Assembly: GCA_012729835.1 (NCBI GenBank)
Contig: JAAYCK010000028.1
Coordinates: forward strand, 27,481 to 91,480
Length of the DNA stretch: 64,000 nucleotides
Source: Syntrophomonadaceae bacterium
GTDB lineage: Bacteria > Bacillota > Syntrophomonadia > Syntrophomonadales > Syntrophomonadaceae
Direction: 5' to 3'
Positions 40,815-49,880 of the stretch are shown piece after piece. Both the position numbers and the translations under genes were made by a program. The notes beneath the pieces were generated by a model that saw nothing but the letters and a program-made list of their open reading frames with translations, searched no databases and was not told the DNA's origin. Position 1 is the stretch's first letter. Every line of letters begins with the position of its first letter.

Positions 40815-42074
40815 CTATTGAATTTTATAGGCTTGGAGCAATTGTGGCAGAATCGACTGCACACGCTCGTGATCATTGCCATGGATTATTGCCAGGATAT
40901 CATCTTTCTCTACGACGTCGCCGCGTTTCCGACACAGCTCGATTCCCACAGCGTGATCAATCACGTCTCCTATCTTTTCACGGCCGGCACCCAGCAGCAT
41001 GGCACTTCGGCCTATTTCCAAAGCATCCAGGTCGATTATCTGACCGGAGCGCTCTGATCGTAACAAGTATCTTATCCGGGCAATCTCCATGCCATAGTTA
41101 TCAGCCTGGTAATCCAAAGTCCCGCCTTGAACAGTTATCATCTTTTTAAACCTCGCCAAAGCCTGGCCTGAGACTATAAGCTGACGCGTAATTTCGAGGG
41201 CTTCATCTAACGTAGCTGCCTTACCACCCAGCATAATCATGTGGGCGGCCAGGGTCTGGCAGAGTTCACTAAGGTCTTCCGGCCCCTTTCCCTGCAAGGT
41301 ATCGATGGCTTCCCTGACCTCCAAGGCATTTCCGACCATACGCCCCAGCGGCTGATCCATGTCACTCAACAAAGCGATCACTTTACGCCCTACTCCCCGA
41401 CCGATTTCCACCATGGTATCAGCCAGAATCTGTGCCTGGGCAGCAGTCTTCATAAACGCCCCGCGACCAACTTTCACATCCAGTAAAATCGCATCAGCCC
41501 CTGCAGCTAGCTTTTTACTCATAACGCTGGAGGCTATCAAAGGTATACTGTCGACTGTTCCAGTAAGATCCCGCAGCGAATAGAGCCTTTTATCGGCAGG
41601 CACCAGATTACCCGACTGAGCTATGACCGCTGCTCCCACCTGGTTTACCTGATCCAGGAACGCCTGATGAGACAAGTGAACCTGAAAACCAGGAATAGAC
41701 TCAAATTTATCAATAGTGCCTCCAGTATGTCCCAATCCCCGTCCCGACATCTTGGCTACCGGAATTCCAGCCGCTGCCACTATCGGAGTAACTACCAGGG
41801 TGGTCTTATCACCTACCCCTCCAGTACTGTGCTTGTCTACTTTGATTCCTGCAATTCCCGAAAGATCAACTACGTCTCCTGAATAAGCCATAGCCAAAGT
41901 AAGATCCCGGGTTTCTTCATCACTCATACCTTGAAAAAACACCGCCATGGCCCAGGCCGCGACCTGATAATCAGGCATGGAACCGTCACTGATATTCTTA
42001 ACCAGGAATTCTATTTCATCTTTGCTGTGCTGGTGACCATCTCTCTTTTTTATTATAAGCTCCTGAAAATCCAA
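40815..42074 (-). CDS. pdp: Pyrimidine-nucleoside phosphorylase
   Basis: A 419-residue enzyme that cleaves thymidine, uridine or deoxyuridine with phosphate to give the base and (deoxy)ribose-1-phosphate. KVDKHSTGGVGDKTTLVVTP holds the phosphate-binding and active residues, MSGRGLGHTGGTIDKFESIP the conserved signature. Starts at TTG 42074 after GGAGGTG. It lies next to deoB, whose product takes the sugar phosphate onward, a common pairing. Confidence 0.94.
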   Translation of the reverse strand: MDFQELIIKKRDGHQHSKDEIEFLVKNISDGSMPDYQVAAWAMAVFFQGMSDEETRDLTLAMAYSGDVVDLSGIAGIKVDKHSTGGVGDKTTLVVTPIVAAAGIPVAKMSGRGLGHTGGTIDKFESIPGFQVHLSHQAFLDQVNQVGAAVIAQSGNLVPADKRLYSLRDLTGTVDSIPLIASSVMSKKLAAGADAILLDVKVGRGAFMKTAAQAQILADTMVEIGRGVGRKVIALLSDMDQPLGRMVGNALEVREAIDTLQGKGPEDLSELCQTLAAHMIMLGGKAATLDEALEITRQLIVSGQALARFKKMITVQGGTLDYQADNYGMEIARIRYLLRSERSGQIIDLDALEIGRSAMLLGAGREKIGDVIDHAVGIELCRKRGDVVEKDDILAIIHGNDHERVQSILPQLLQAYKIQ

Positions 42075-42099
42075 GTTCTCACCTCCGAGGGGAATGTAA

Positions 42100-42199
42100 T
42101 AGACGCAGATTTACGCAGATCTTTATGATTAACGCGGTTTTCTAAAAAGTCTTGGAAAACCTGTATTGATCTGTGTTAATCAGTGTTAATCTGTGGCAA
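42100..42199. repeat. Imperfect inverted intergenic repeat, copy A
   Basis: Left arm AGACGCAGATTTACGCAGAT then TTATGATTAACGCGGTTTTC; right arm GAAAACCTGTATTGAT then CTGTGTTAATCAGTG and TTAATCTGTGGCA. The arms are built from an ~11-base unit related to ATCTGTGTTA. Related copies occur at 43555, 49799, 50018 and 54888-55104. Sits in the pdp-deoB gap and has no open frame. Confidence 0.7.
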
Positions 42200-42221
42200 A
42201 AATTCGTTGCCCCATCCCTGG

Positions 42222-43406
42222 CTAATTCGTCTCCTTGATCAATTTCAGAAAGCTTTCACCTGGCAGCCCGTGGGGGTCGATACCCAGATAATCGGCAAGT
42301 GTAGCGCCAATATCTGCAAAGCTGGTTCTGGTGCCCAGATCCACTCCAGCTTTTAATTGTGGTCCGTATGCCAAGAACGGCACATATTCACGGGTATGGT
42401 CGGTACCGGGCATGGTAGGGTCACAGCCATGATCGGCCGTTATCATCAGGCAGTCTTCCGGACGTAGCCGTTCAATGATCCGCGAAAGCCCCTGATCGAA
42501 CTCCTCCAGAGCCCGCGCATAACCATCTGGATCGTTGCGATGGCCAAATGACTGGTCAAAATCCACTAGATTAGCATATATCAAGCCTGGCCCGGCAGTA
42601 GCCAGCGCTTTCTCCAATCGTTCCATCCCTTCCCGGTTACTAGCGGTGGGATAAGATACTGATACCCCGTGACCAGCAAATATATCCGCGATCTTGCCTA
42701 TTGCTATTACCTGCTGCCCGGCTTCGATGATACAATCCATGATATTATTGCCAGGTTCCAACGAATAATCATGACGATGAGCCGTGCGGGTAAATGATCC
42801 GGGCTGCCCGATAAATGGTCTTGCTATTACGCGACCAACCCTGTGCTTTCCAGTAAGCATCTCCCGGGCTATGATACACATGCCATACAATTCATCCAGT
42901 GGAATGACCTCTTCATGGGCAGCGATTTGAAATACACTGTCGGCAGAGGTATAAACGATGGGATACCCGGTATCCATATGTTCACGCCCCAGCTCTTCAA
43001 TAATCACCGTCCCGGATGCCACGGTATTACCCAGCGTCTTGCGTCCGATTTTGTTTTCAAATTCTTCGATAACTTCCGCAGGAAACCCGTTGGGATAAGT
43101 AGGAAAGGCTTGTTGCTGAACCAGCCCCATCATCTCCCAATGTCCACTGGTGGTATCCTTTCCCCCCGAGCGCTCGGCCATCTTGCCATAAGCCCCCTGA
43201 GGATGCGCAATCTCACTGACTCCCTCGATACTCGCGATATTACCCAAACCCAGGGATTGCAGGTTGGGAAGCCGTAATCCTCCCACCGCCCGGGCCGTGT
43301 GCACCAGGGTATTGCAGCCTTCATCTCCAAAGATATCAGCATCGGGCAGGGCACCAATCCCGACACTATCCAAAACAATAATAATCACTCTTCTGGCCAA
43401 TGCCAT
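42222..43406 (-). CDS. deoB: Phosphopentomutase
   Basis: A 394-residue alkaline-phosphatase-superfamily enzyme interconverting (deoxy)ribose 1- and 5-phosphate. Two Mn sites are seen: IIIVLDSVGIGALPDA at the start and, later, DHGCDPTMPGTDHTREYVP; GKDTTSGHWEMMGL holds the phosphorylated Thr, ANLVDFDQSFGHRNDPDGYA the substrate cap. ATG 43406 is close to GGGAGG; a TTG two codons on would be better spaced. In the gene block deoB-pdp next to xerD, as in Bacillus. Confidence 0.94.
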   Translation of the reverse strand: MALARRVIIIVLDSVGIGALPDADIFGDEGCNTLVHTARAVGGLRLPNLQSLGLGNIASIEGVSEIAHPQGAYGKMAERSGGKDTTSGHWEMMGLVQQQAFPTYPNGFPAEVIEEFENKIGRKTLGNTVASGTVIIEELGREHMDTGYPIVYTSADSVFQIAAHEEVIPLDELYGMCIIAREMLTGKHRVGRVIARPFIGQPGSFTRTAHRHDYSLEPGNNIMDCIIEAGQQVIAIGKIADIFAGHGVSVSYPTASNREGMERLEKALATAGPGLIYANLVDFDQSFGHRNDPDGYARALEEFDQGLSRIIERLRPEDCLMITADHGCDPTMPGTDHTREYVPFLAYGPQLKAGVDLGTRTSFADIGATLADYLGIDPHGLPGESFLKLIKETN

Positions 43407-43554
43407 GACCTCCCATTTTTCACTTTTACAATTTACTACACTGATTATTAATTATTCTAATCTGTGCTTTTCTAAAGCCAAATAAACATAAGCGCCTATT
43501 ATCCTTCACAATAAATAACAGACTGCTAATTCTAATATTCATACCTCAAAGAAA

Positions 43555-43586
43555 ATCTGTGTCCATCTGTGTTAATCTGTGGCTAA
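43555..43586. repeat. Partial intergenic repeat, copy C
   Basis: ATCTGTGTCCATCTGTGTTA then ATCTGTGGCT: one arm of the repeat family seen at 42100-42199, in the xerD-deoB gap. The rest of the gap (43407-43605) shows no gene. Confidence 0.6.
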
Positions 43587-43605
43587 ATAGCCCCCGTAAA
43601 CCCTC

Positions 43606-44496
43606 CTAAGCCCGGGGATGACAGTGCTGATATACCTCACGCAGCCGGGATTTGGTCAAATGGGTATAGATCTGAGTTGTAGATATATCTGAATGCCCCA
43701 GCATCTCCTGCACAGCGCGCAAATCGGCTCCATTTTCGAGCAAATGAGTGGCAAAGGAGTGGCGCAGGGTATGCGGGGTTACATCCTTTTTCAGTTCGGC
43801 CTTGTCAGCATAATTGCCTAATATCTTGAAGAACCCTTGCCTGGTCATCGGGCGGCCATGGGCATTGAGAAATAAAGTCCGTCCGCTTTGATTACGCAGC
43901 AGACCATTCCTGACCCGTGCTATATAACGCTGGATCCAATCCAGCGAGGTTTGGTTGACCGGAATTATTCTTTCCTTGCGACCTTTACCGAAACAACGCA
44001 AAAAGCCTGCAGTAGGATTGACGTCCTCAATCTGCAGGCTCAGCATCTCCGACACCCGAATACCTGTACCATACATGAGTTCTAACATTGCACGATCTCG
44101 CAGGCCCAGAGGCAACATGACATTCGGCTGCTCCATCATATGATCGACTTCTTCTATCGTTAGTACTACCGGCAATTTGCGTTTTACCTTGGGCGTTTCC
44201 AGATCCTGAGTAGGGTTAACGCTTACATAATCCTCCAGGATAAGAAACCTGTAAAAGGTTTTAAGGCTGGACAGGCTGCGGGCCACCGTTGAAAAAGCCG
44301 CGTCGTGATCCAACTGCCAGGATAAAAATGACAAGATCTGCTGTTTGGTGATCCCCGCTGGTTCAACCGGCAGTTCTTTGAGGATCAGGAACTCCCGGAG
44401 CTTCTCCAGGTCACGCCGATAAGCCGCCTGCGTATTGGCAGACAAACCCTTTTCAAAATTAAGATAATCCATAAAAGCAGTTATCAGTTTTTCCAT
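43606..44496 (-). CDS. xerD: Site-specific tyrosine recombinase XerD
   Basis: A 296-residue chromosome-dimer resolvase. N-terminal SAM-like domain (about 1-90) FMDYLNFEKGLSANTQAAYR; catalytic domain with Arg in ELMYGTGIRVSEMLSLQIED, Lys in GKGRKERIIPV, H-x-x-R in TPHTLRHSFATHLLENGADL, and the Tyr nucleophile in ISTTQIYTHLT. AGGGG precedes ATG 44496. Gene order with spoIIM and deoB is conserved in Bacillota, which separates it from phage integrases. Confidence 0.93.
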   Translation of the reverse strand: MEKLITAFMDYLNFEKGLSANTQAAYRRDLEKLREFLILKELPVEPAGITKQQILSFLSWQLDHDAAFSTVARSLSSLKTFYRFLILEDYVSVNPTQDLETPKVKRKLPVVLTIEEVDHMMEQPNVMLPLGLRDRAMLELMYGTGIRVSEMLSLQIEDVNPTAGFLRCFGKGRKERIIPVNQTSLDWIQRYIARVRNGLLRNQSGRTLFLNAHGRPMTRQGFFKILGNYADKAELKKDVTPHTLRHSFATHLLENGADLRAVQEMLGHSDISTTQIYTHLTKSRLREVYQHCHPRA

Positions 44497-44573
44497 CGTA
44501 CCCCTCAGTCGCGGCTAAGCATTTACTGGTGCTGTCAGATTAATTTGACAGTTGGGGCACTTTTTCCTGCAAA

Positions 44574-44852
44574 TTATTCTTCGTAATAAAAGTCCTGGAG
44601 TTTTATGACGAACTGATCCATAGTTTGATCAAACTTAGTACTGCCAACACTTTTGTCATTGACCTCTTTTTTCTGCTCAACTCTCATCGGATTTCCGCTG
44701 GGATGTTCATCTTTGAACCATCCGCTGACCGGAGTACGGTCATAAAATTTACCGGTCAGAACCGGCACGGCTGCAGCAAAAATACCAATAACAACTACCA
44801 ATAATACCAGACGGGCGACTTTGCGCTTCCAGTTGCCGACAACAATAATCAT
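44574..44852 (-). CDS. Small single-pass membrane protein in the yqzK position
   Basis: A 92-residue protein with one membrane helix (about 12-34, RLVLLVVVIGIFAAAVPVL) and a charged C-terminal part (VEQKKEVNDKSVGSTKFDQ). I do not recognise a domain. In Bacillus the equivalent spot between spoIIM and xerD holds the small membrane protein YqzK; sequence similarity is not evident to me. It lies 37 bases after spoIIM and 77 before xerD, likely in one operon. Confidence 0.7.
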   Translation of the reverse strand: MIIVVGNWKRKVARLVLLVVVIGIFAAAVPVLTGKFYDRTPVSGWFKDEHPSGNPMRVEQKKEVNDKSVGSTKFDQTMDQFVIKLQDFYYEE

Positions 44853-44889
44853 TACCTTTCACCTCACATAAATAAGTTCTATCTGCCTG

Positions 44890-45498
44890 TTAAAGTAACA
44901 TCTCCAACAGCCAGGGTGCCAAATAGGCCTCTATCAATGACCCTGCTAAGGTAAGTAATATAAATAATGACATAATAAGCGTGTAACCCATCATGCCACG
45001 ACCCAGGGAGATACCGGCCGATGACCTGCTCTTTACGATAAAAACAGAGAAATTCACAGCAATTACCGACCAAATTATGAGCAAGGGAATATACACCAGA
45101 TTTTGTGGCAATACCGACACCAGAGCAATCCAAAGCCCGGCATAATTTTGATCCTGTGCCAGAAATGCCAGAGTAAAGCCTAATGACAAACCTCTGAGAA
45201 ATACTACACCGAGAATCAGCGGTAGGCCTAGCACGGTAAGACCCAGAAACCAAATGAGCAGCATGGTCGTGCTCTGGGTAAGAAATGCCACCCAGATGAT
45301 TTCACCACCAAACGCTCCCTGTATGCTGCTATGCAAGTAACCATTTATCAAACCAGAAAGATGGCTCTGCACAGTCATATCCAGGCCGCCAGCCTTATAA
45401 CCGCCAGTAATTGCCCCGGCGATAAATACCAGAACTATGAGCAGGTATTGCACCCGATTATCCCTTAGATGCTGTTTTATCATAGATCTGATGCTCAT
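44890..45498 (-). CDS. spoIIM: Stage II sporulation protein M
   Basis: A 202-residue membrane protein with five or so helices, the SpoIIM component of the SpoIIDMP engulfment machine that remodels septal peptidoglycan. QYLLIVLVFIAGAITGGYKA, the FLTQSTTMLLIWFLGLTVLG segment, GVVFLRGLSLGFTLAFLAQ and SVLPQNLVYIPLLII match the family. I use ATG 45498, with GAGGAG eight bases before it; an ATG 17 codons earlier lacks a site. A sigma-E-like site lies about 130 bases upstream. Confidence 0.9.
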   Translation of the reverse strand: MSIRSMIKQHLRDNRVQYLLIVLVFIAGAITGGYKAGGLDMTVQSHLSGLINGYLHSSIQGAFGGEIIWVAFLTQSTTMLLIWFLGLTVLGLPLILGVVFLRGLSLGFTLAFLAQDQNYAGLWIALVSVLPQNLVYIPLLIIWSVIAVNFSVFIVKSRSSAGISLGRGMMGYTLIMSLFILLTLAGSLIEAYLAPWLLEMLL

Positions 45499-46060
45499 AG
45501 GAGTTCTCCTCACCGGCTGTATGAAGTTTGGTGGGGCCTGATCGGGCAAACCTCCTCAGCCCTGTCCCGAGACTAGTCAGTAATAAACCGAGGATTGGAC
45601 GCAAGGAAACGCCCCGGGCTATGTAAAATAATATTTGCCGGGCGAATAGAATATGCCATTCCTGACTATATGACAGGTATTGACAAAGCTTGGGGTTATT
45701 GAGAAAGAGAGGTGAGAAGCAGAACACGTTGGGGGTTCCAGGGATAAGTGAGAACCTTGTTTCTGGTTCGTTTATCTAGCCTTCAAATTTGAAGGTTCCA
45801 GGGTGTCGTTAAAGTGCTAATAGGAAAGGATATTATTAGCTTTAAGATTGCCACGCCTTCGGCTCGCAATTCTCACGCGCTGCGCGCACCACAATAAATG
45901 AATACTTCTTGCGGTTCTAATGCATAATTTTACCACGGCACGAGTTCGATTGTCATTGTCACTAAGAGGTCGACTCGCAATATGAAATTACCCCTAACAA
46001 TGACAACTAAGCTATATTAGATTCTCAAATATTATTACGGTTCATTGGCATGAAGCATTC
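45499..46060. other. 562-base non-coding gap with decayed repeats
   Basis: No credible gene. GTTCCAGGG occurs twice (about 45735 and 45796), and CTTCAAATTTGAAG (45781) is a palindrome. TTGTCATTG (45950-45958) and CAATGACAA (45998-46006) are perfect inverted arms with TCGCAAT inside, and TTGCCACGCCTTCGGCTCGC lies nearby; these look like a degraded member of the palindromic element intact at 54939-55010. Confidence 0.5.
45628..45656 (-). promoter_or_regulatory. Sigma-E-like site upstream of spoIIM
   Basis: On the minus strand GCATATT (45656-45650) is an exact sigma-E -35; after 14 bases AATATTAT matches the -10 CATACAhT at five of eight positions. Plausible because spoIIM is a sigma-E gene in Bacillus, but the -10 is poor. 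Confidence 0.3.
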
Positions 46061-47410
46061 TCATAGTTTTTCTTTACGCAATACCTCATATATTACCGGC
46101 ACTACCTGCTTCTTGCGCGACATTATCCCCTGAAGAAAGACACTGCCATGCAAAGGTCCCTGACCGAAAGCCTGTTCAGCCACGACATGCCTTTCCCCTG
46201 CTACCAGTAGTTCGGTGCCTTCCTTCATGATGTCGGTGACCATAAGACACATAAAGGCATAGCCTTTTTTATTGCATAACTCATCCATGGTTTGCAGCAA
46301 TAGTTCGCGTCGCTGGCTGATACGAGCGATATCAATGGTCTCTATCTGCGAGATGGCAAAGGTGGTTTCCCCGCTCACATACTCTTTCAGGTCTTCGCAG
46401 AGCAATTCTTCATCACTCTGGTTTTCTCCGGGCAGGCTCTTTTCGAAAACCTGGCGTCCCCAGTCAACCGGTTTTAATCCGGCCAGGCTGCCCAGACTTT
46501 CTGCGATCCGGCGGTCCTTACTGGTAGTGGTCGGTGATTTAAATATCATGGTGTCGGTAATTATGCCGGAAAATAACAGTCCAGCAAGACTCCGGGACAA
46601 AGTGACCTGATTGGCGAGAAAGCTTTCTGCCACCAGGGTACTGGTAGAACCCACTGGCTCATTGCGAAAATATATGGGGGAAAGAGTCTGCAGATCCCCG
46701 ACACGATGATGATCGATTATCTCAATGATCTCTGCTTCTTCGATTCCATCAACAGCCTGGTTTTTTTCATTATGGTCCACCAGAATCAATTGCTTGCGTT
46801 TCATCTTTAGCAGGTTATACCGGGAAATCAAGCCTAAAAATCGGTTCTTTTCATCCACCACCGGGTAGTTGCGAAACCGGCTGGCCAACATTTGATTACG
46901 CACTTCATCCAATGGCTCGTCCTTTTCAAACAAAACCAGGTCCCGTGTCTTCATGATATCAGCCACCCGCCGCTGCAGAATATCGCGCAGGATATGCGGA
47001 CTGTTCTCAATATTGTCAGTCGTCCCCAGTTCATTCATAAAGATCATAGCTACATCGCCGATGGTCAGAAGTCCCAGGAAACCGCCTTGCTCATCCAGCA
47101 CCGGGACTGTTTTTAGCTTATGTTCCCGAACCATGGTTCCCAGCTCGATAAGATTCATATCTGCTTGGACATGTATTAGTTCATCTTCCTCCAGCAGATC
47201 TTCAACTGTAGTGCCCACGCTGCGAATGATGGCGGGAGGCTCCAAACCCAGGTAGTCCAATATGAAATTGATCTCCTGACGTAAGTCGCCGGCAGCACCC
47301 GGTATATATGTACCATTATCGGTTAATTGTTTGTACTCAGCATAGGCGATAGCAGCCGCAACGGAATCAACATCCGGGTTCTTATGCCCAATGACATAGA
47401 TCGGTTTCAT
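46061..47410 (-). CDS. ppaC: CBS-domain manganese-dependent inorganic pyrophosphatase
   Basis: A 449-residue family II pyrophosphatase. The DHH domain is split: its start, VIGHKNPDVDSVAAAIAYAE, is followed by a CBS pair (about 70-205, with KLKTVPVLDEQGGFLGLLTI and FRNYPVVDEKNRFLGLIS), then EIIDHHRVGD resumes the DHH domain. DHHA2 occupies the C-terminal third, with the diphosphate-binding SRKKQVVP. CBS domains bind adenine nucleotides and regulate activity. The DRTGG domain found in many relatives is absent, and the length is shorter to match. AAGGGGG precedes ATG. Confidence 0.93.
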   Translation of the reverse strand: MKPIYVIGHKNPDVDSVAAAIAYAEYKQLTDNGTYIPGAAGDLRQEINFILDYLGLEPPAIIRSVGTTVEDLLEEDELIHVQADMNLIELGTMVREHKLKTVPVLDEQGGFLGLLTIGDVAMIFMNELGTTDNIENSPHILRDILQRRVADIMKTRDLVLFEKDEPLDEVRNQMLASRFRNYPVVDEKNRFLGLISRYNLLKMKRKQLILVDHNEKNQAVDGIEEAEIIEIIDHHRVGDLQTLSPIYFRNEPVGSTSTLVAESFLANQVTLSRSLAGLLFSGIITDTMIFKSPTTTSKDRRIAESLGSLAGLKPVDWGRQVFEKSLPGENQSDEELLCEDLKEYVSGETTFAISQIETIDIARISQRRELLLQTMDELCNKKGYAFMCLMVTDIMKEGTELLVAGERHVVAEQAFGQGPLHGSVFLQGIMSRKKQVVPVIYEVLRKEKL

Positions 47411-47422
47411 GGTTGTGCCCCC

Positions 47423-48094
47423 TTACTTCAGCGAAGTCCCCTGAATAATCATATTAGCAACAAATTGAGCGGCCAGGACGTCCTCCATGGAATTGCGACT
47501 GGCGGCGACAATGGCTATACCGGAGTAATTATCGTTTAATTCGTGCAGGGCTCGCTTTACGGCAGTGGTGGCTGGTTCTATACCTTTTTGTCTATAGGTA
47601 CGGGCTACCGTACCTATAAGCGCCCGCCCCCCCGCGGTCAACACAGCATCATAGGCTACTCCACCGGTATCGCTTACTGCTACTACCACACGCTTATTCA
47701 TGTCCACCAGTTTTGGCGTCTCCGCTCCTACATTGGTGACAATAGCCTCGATCAGTCCCTTTTCCATTTCGACGCCTCTTATCAACCGCTGACAACGGGC
47801 GAGCCTGTCTTCTTCACTGCCAACCCGCGGCTCGGCAGCAATGATTATTCCGGTCCCGGCCTCACGGGCCAATATGGCAGCCTCTCTGCCTCTTTGCTCA
47901 GGCGATACCTCCACCGGTGCCCGGGATAAATCAGGACTGGCTCCCAAAACCGCGTATGCCCCGGCATCCAGTGCACTCTCCAATGTGGTAGACATATCAA
48001 TTACATCGACGATCATTACCAGCATACCCTGCAATGCTGCATCGCGGGCCCCACTAGCATCACTCGTGACGATTATGCTTTTTGACCTTACCAT
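47423..48094 (-). CDS. Conserved protein of unknown function downstream of endoQ-like gene
   Basis: A 223-residue soluble protein. It begins SIIVTSDASGARDAA and continues with VMIVDVIDMSTTLESALDAG, which faintly recalls the ComB phosphosulfolactate phosphatase strand-helix unit, then EAIVTNVGAETPKLVDMNKR, VVVAVSDTGGVAYDAVLTAG and a C-terminal VAASRNSMEDVLAAQFVANM. I do not recognise the family with confidence. Strong GGAGGAGGAGG site; the first 35 bases overlap the endoQ-like gene, and the pyrophosphatase follows by 12 bases, so all are co-expressed. Confidence 0.75.
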   Translation of the reverse strand: MVRSKSIIVTSDASGARDAALQGMLVMIVDVIDMSTTLESALDAGAYAVLGASPDLSRAPVEVSPEQRGREAAILAREAGTGIIIAAEPRVGSEEDRLARCQRLIRGVEMEKGLIEAIVTNVGAETPKLVDMNKRVVVAVSDTGGVAYDAVLTAGGRALIGTVARTYRQKGIEPATTAVKRALHELNDNYSGIAIVAASRNSMEDVLAAQFVANMIIQGTSLK

Positions 48095-49238
48095 AGCGAC
48101 CTCCTCCTCCGGGTATTATCTCCAAGCGTCCCAGCCTCATAAGTCCGATCATGGCTGCAGTTTCCGGGTTGCTGATCCGGGCTATATCGTCCAGACTAGC
48201 CTCCTCAGCTATTTTTATCTCATCACCAAACACAGCTATCAACTTGTTGAGGTTCTTGGGCCCCAGACCAGGCAGCTCCTTGAGTGGCACCCGGTAATGA
48301 TAGGGAGGACGGCCTATCGGGTGCTGGGGTTCATCATAATCACGAATAGCCATCACCCGATCCAGCACCCCAGTCACCATATGATGCCCTCCGCAAGCCG
48401 GACACGCCTGTACCGGCGGGCTATCCTCCACTATAAGGTCACAATCGTTGCAATAACTCCGGTGATATTTGCCCAGGCGCGGGTCCATACCATAGTTGGC
48501 CATTACTCTCCGCTCATGCCGGTTCTCCAGAGCATAGCGAAGCTCAGTGAAACTCTTATCATTCATACGGAACAAGTTGTATTCTCTGCCGATATTCGGT
48601 GAAGAATGGGCATCCGAATTGGAAAGAAAGGTAAAGCCCCGGGTCTCTCCAATGCGGTCTGCCATATCGGTATCCGCACTCAGCCCCAGTTCAAGTGCTT
48701 TTATGGTGGCCGCCTCCCTCCCCAGCAATATGGATAATCGCTCCGTGAGCGCACCGTAGATACCTTTATGGGGAGTAAAGGCGTGGGCTGGGCAGAAGAT
48801 ACCGTCGAGCAATACCGTCAAATTCATTATATCCGCTACAGAGGCCTGCGCTTTTTGCGTGGACAGCGTCAGATTTTTTATACGCTTTTTCATATACTGT
48901 CCGTATTTTTTCAAGCCTTCCAGGGTGGGCAGGTAAATGATCACGTGCACTCCCTCGCGAGTCTCTAGCTCGCAACCGGGAATAAGTAAAACTCCATTAA
49001 GTGCTTGCAGGCCTCCGCCAGGTAATTCCTTGAGACGTCCCTCATTCAGCATTCCCTCGATCTCGGCCAATACCAGGGGACTTCCCGCATCGACTACCCC
49101 AACCATCTCCAATCCCTTTTTGGGCGCATCGATAAATAAAATGGTATGCAGGTCCATGCGGCGGGAAGCTGTTATTTTGACCGGTCGTCCGCCGGCACTG
49201 CCAATGTGTATATGCAGATCACCAAAAATCCTGCGCAA
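48060..49238 (-). CDS. Endonuclease Q-like PHP-domain protein
   Basis: A 392-residue protein of the endoQ-like family, which in archaea and some Bacillota nicks DNA at deaminated or damaged bases. PHP metal residues are in IFGDLHIHIGSAGGRPV, CPAHAFTPHKGIYG and FLSNSDAHSSPNIGREY. A zinc ribbon YCNDCDLIVEDSPPVQACPA is followed by a helix-hairpin-helix, LKELPGLGPKNLNKLIAVFG. The start is TTG 49238 behind GGAGAGG, directly adjacent to the Nudix stop. Activity is inferred from family. Confidence 0.85.
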   Translation of the reverse strand: MRRIFGDLHIHIGSAGGRPVKITASRRMDLHTILFIDAPKKGLEMVGVVDAGSPLVLAEIEGMLNEGRLKELPGGGLQALNGVLLIPGCELETREGVHVIIYLPTLEGLKKYGQYMKKRIKNLTLSTQKAQASVADIMNLTVLLDGIFCPAHAFTPHKGIYGALTERLSILLGREAATIKALELGLSADTDMADRIGETRGFTFLSNSDAHSSPNIGREYNLFRMNDKSFTELRYALENRHERRVMANYGMDPRLGKYHRSYCNDCDLIVEDSPPVQACPACGGHHMVTGVLDRVMAIRDYDEPQHPIGRPPYHYRVPLKELPGLGPKNLNKLIAVFGDEIKIAEEASLDDIARISNPETAAMIGLMRLGRLEIIPGGGGRYGKVKKHNRHE

Positions 49239-49778
49239 TCAGGTCCTCTCCATTCTATAGTAGGCATATTGTATTCCTATAATACTCTTGCCATCACAAA
49301 TTTGACCCTGGAAAATCATATGGTAGGCCTGTTCCAGCGTTATATCAACTAACTCCAGGAATTCGTCTTCATCCGGATTCTTTTCTCCGGGGTATAGATC
49401 GCGGGCCAAATAAAGATGGAGCACCTCATTGCAGAAACCCGGAGCGCTATAATATGAAAGTATCTTCTCCCAGTGCCGGGCCTTTAACCCGGTCTCCTCC
49501 TCCAACTCACGCCGGGCGCAATCAAGCGGGTCCTCTCCTGTTTCCAGGGTCCCAGCCGGTATTTCCAGCATTATCATCTCCGCGGCTTTTCGGTACTGGC
49601 GTACCATCTTCAGACGTCCTTCGTCATCCAGGGCTATGATCGCTACTGCACCGTTATGTTCGACTATTTCACGGGTCCCCTGGCTGCCGTCTGGCAGTTC
49701 CACCGTATCAACCCTAAGCCGAAGAATTCGGCCCTTAAATATTTCCTTCGAATCCTTGGTAACCTCTTTAAGATCCAT
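49239..49778 (-). CDS. Nudix hydrolase, ADP-ribose pyrophosphatase type
   Basis: A 179-residue NudF-like enzyme. The Nudix box GTLETGEDPLDCARRELEEE then TGL is complete, preceded by VEHNGAVAIIALDD and KMVRQYRKAAEMIMLEIPAG, with YYSAPGFCNEVLHLYLARDL after it, as in ADP-ribose pyrophosphatases. ATG 49778 follows AGAGGTG; the open frame extends 42 codons further but that part crosses an intergenic repeat. First gene of the Nudix-endoQ-unknown-pyrophosphatase run. Confidence 0.9.
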   Translation of the reverse strand: MDLKEVTKDSKEIFKGRILRLRVDTVELPDGSQGTREIVEHNGAVAIIALDDEGRLKMVRQYRKAAEMIMLEIPAGTLETGEDPLDCARRELEEETGLKARHWEKILSYYSAPGFCNEVLHLYLARDLYPGEKNPDEDEFLELVDITLEQAYHMIFQGQICDGKSIIGIQYAYYRMERT

Positions 49779-49798
49779 AAATGCACCTCTTAAAATTA

Positions 49799-49820
49799 TC
49801 AGCCACAGATTAACACAGCT
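49799..49820. repeat. Partial intergenic repeat, copy D
   Basis: ATCAGCCACAGATTAACACA then GC: the reverse orientation of the ATCTGTGTTA-type arm, just upstream of the Nudix gene. Confidence 0.5.
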
Positions 49821-49880
49821 TTTTGTTTGTATTGCATAATATGCCCTGGTCATGCATAAACTGGCAGCGAGGTGATAGTA

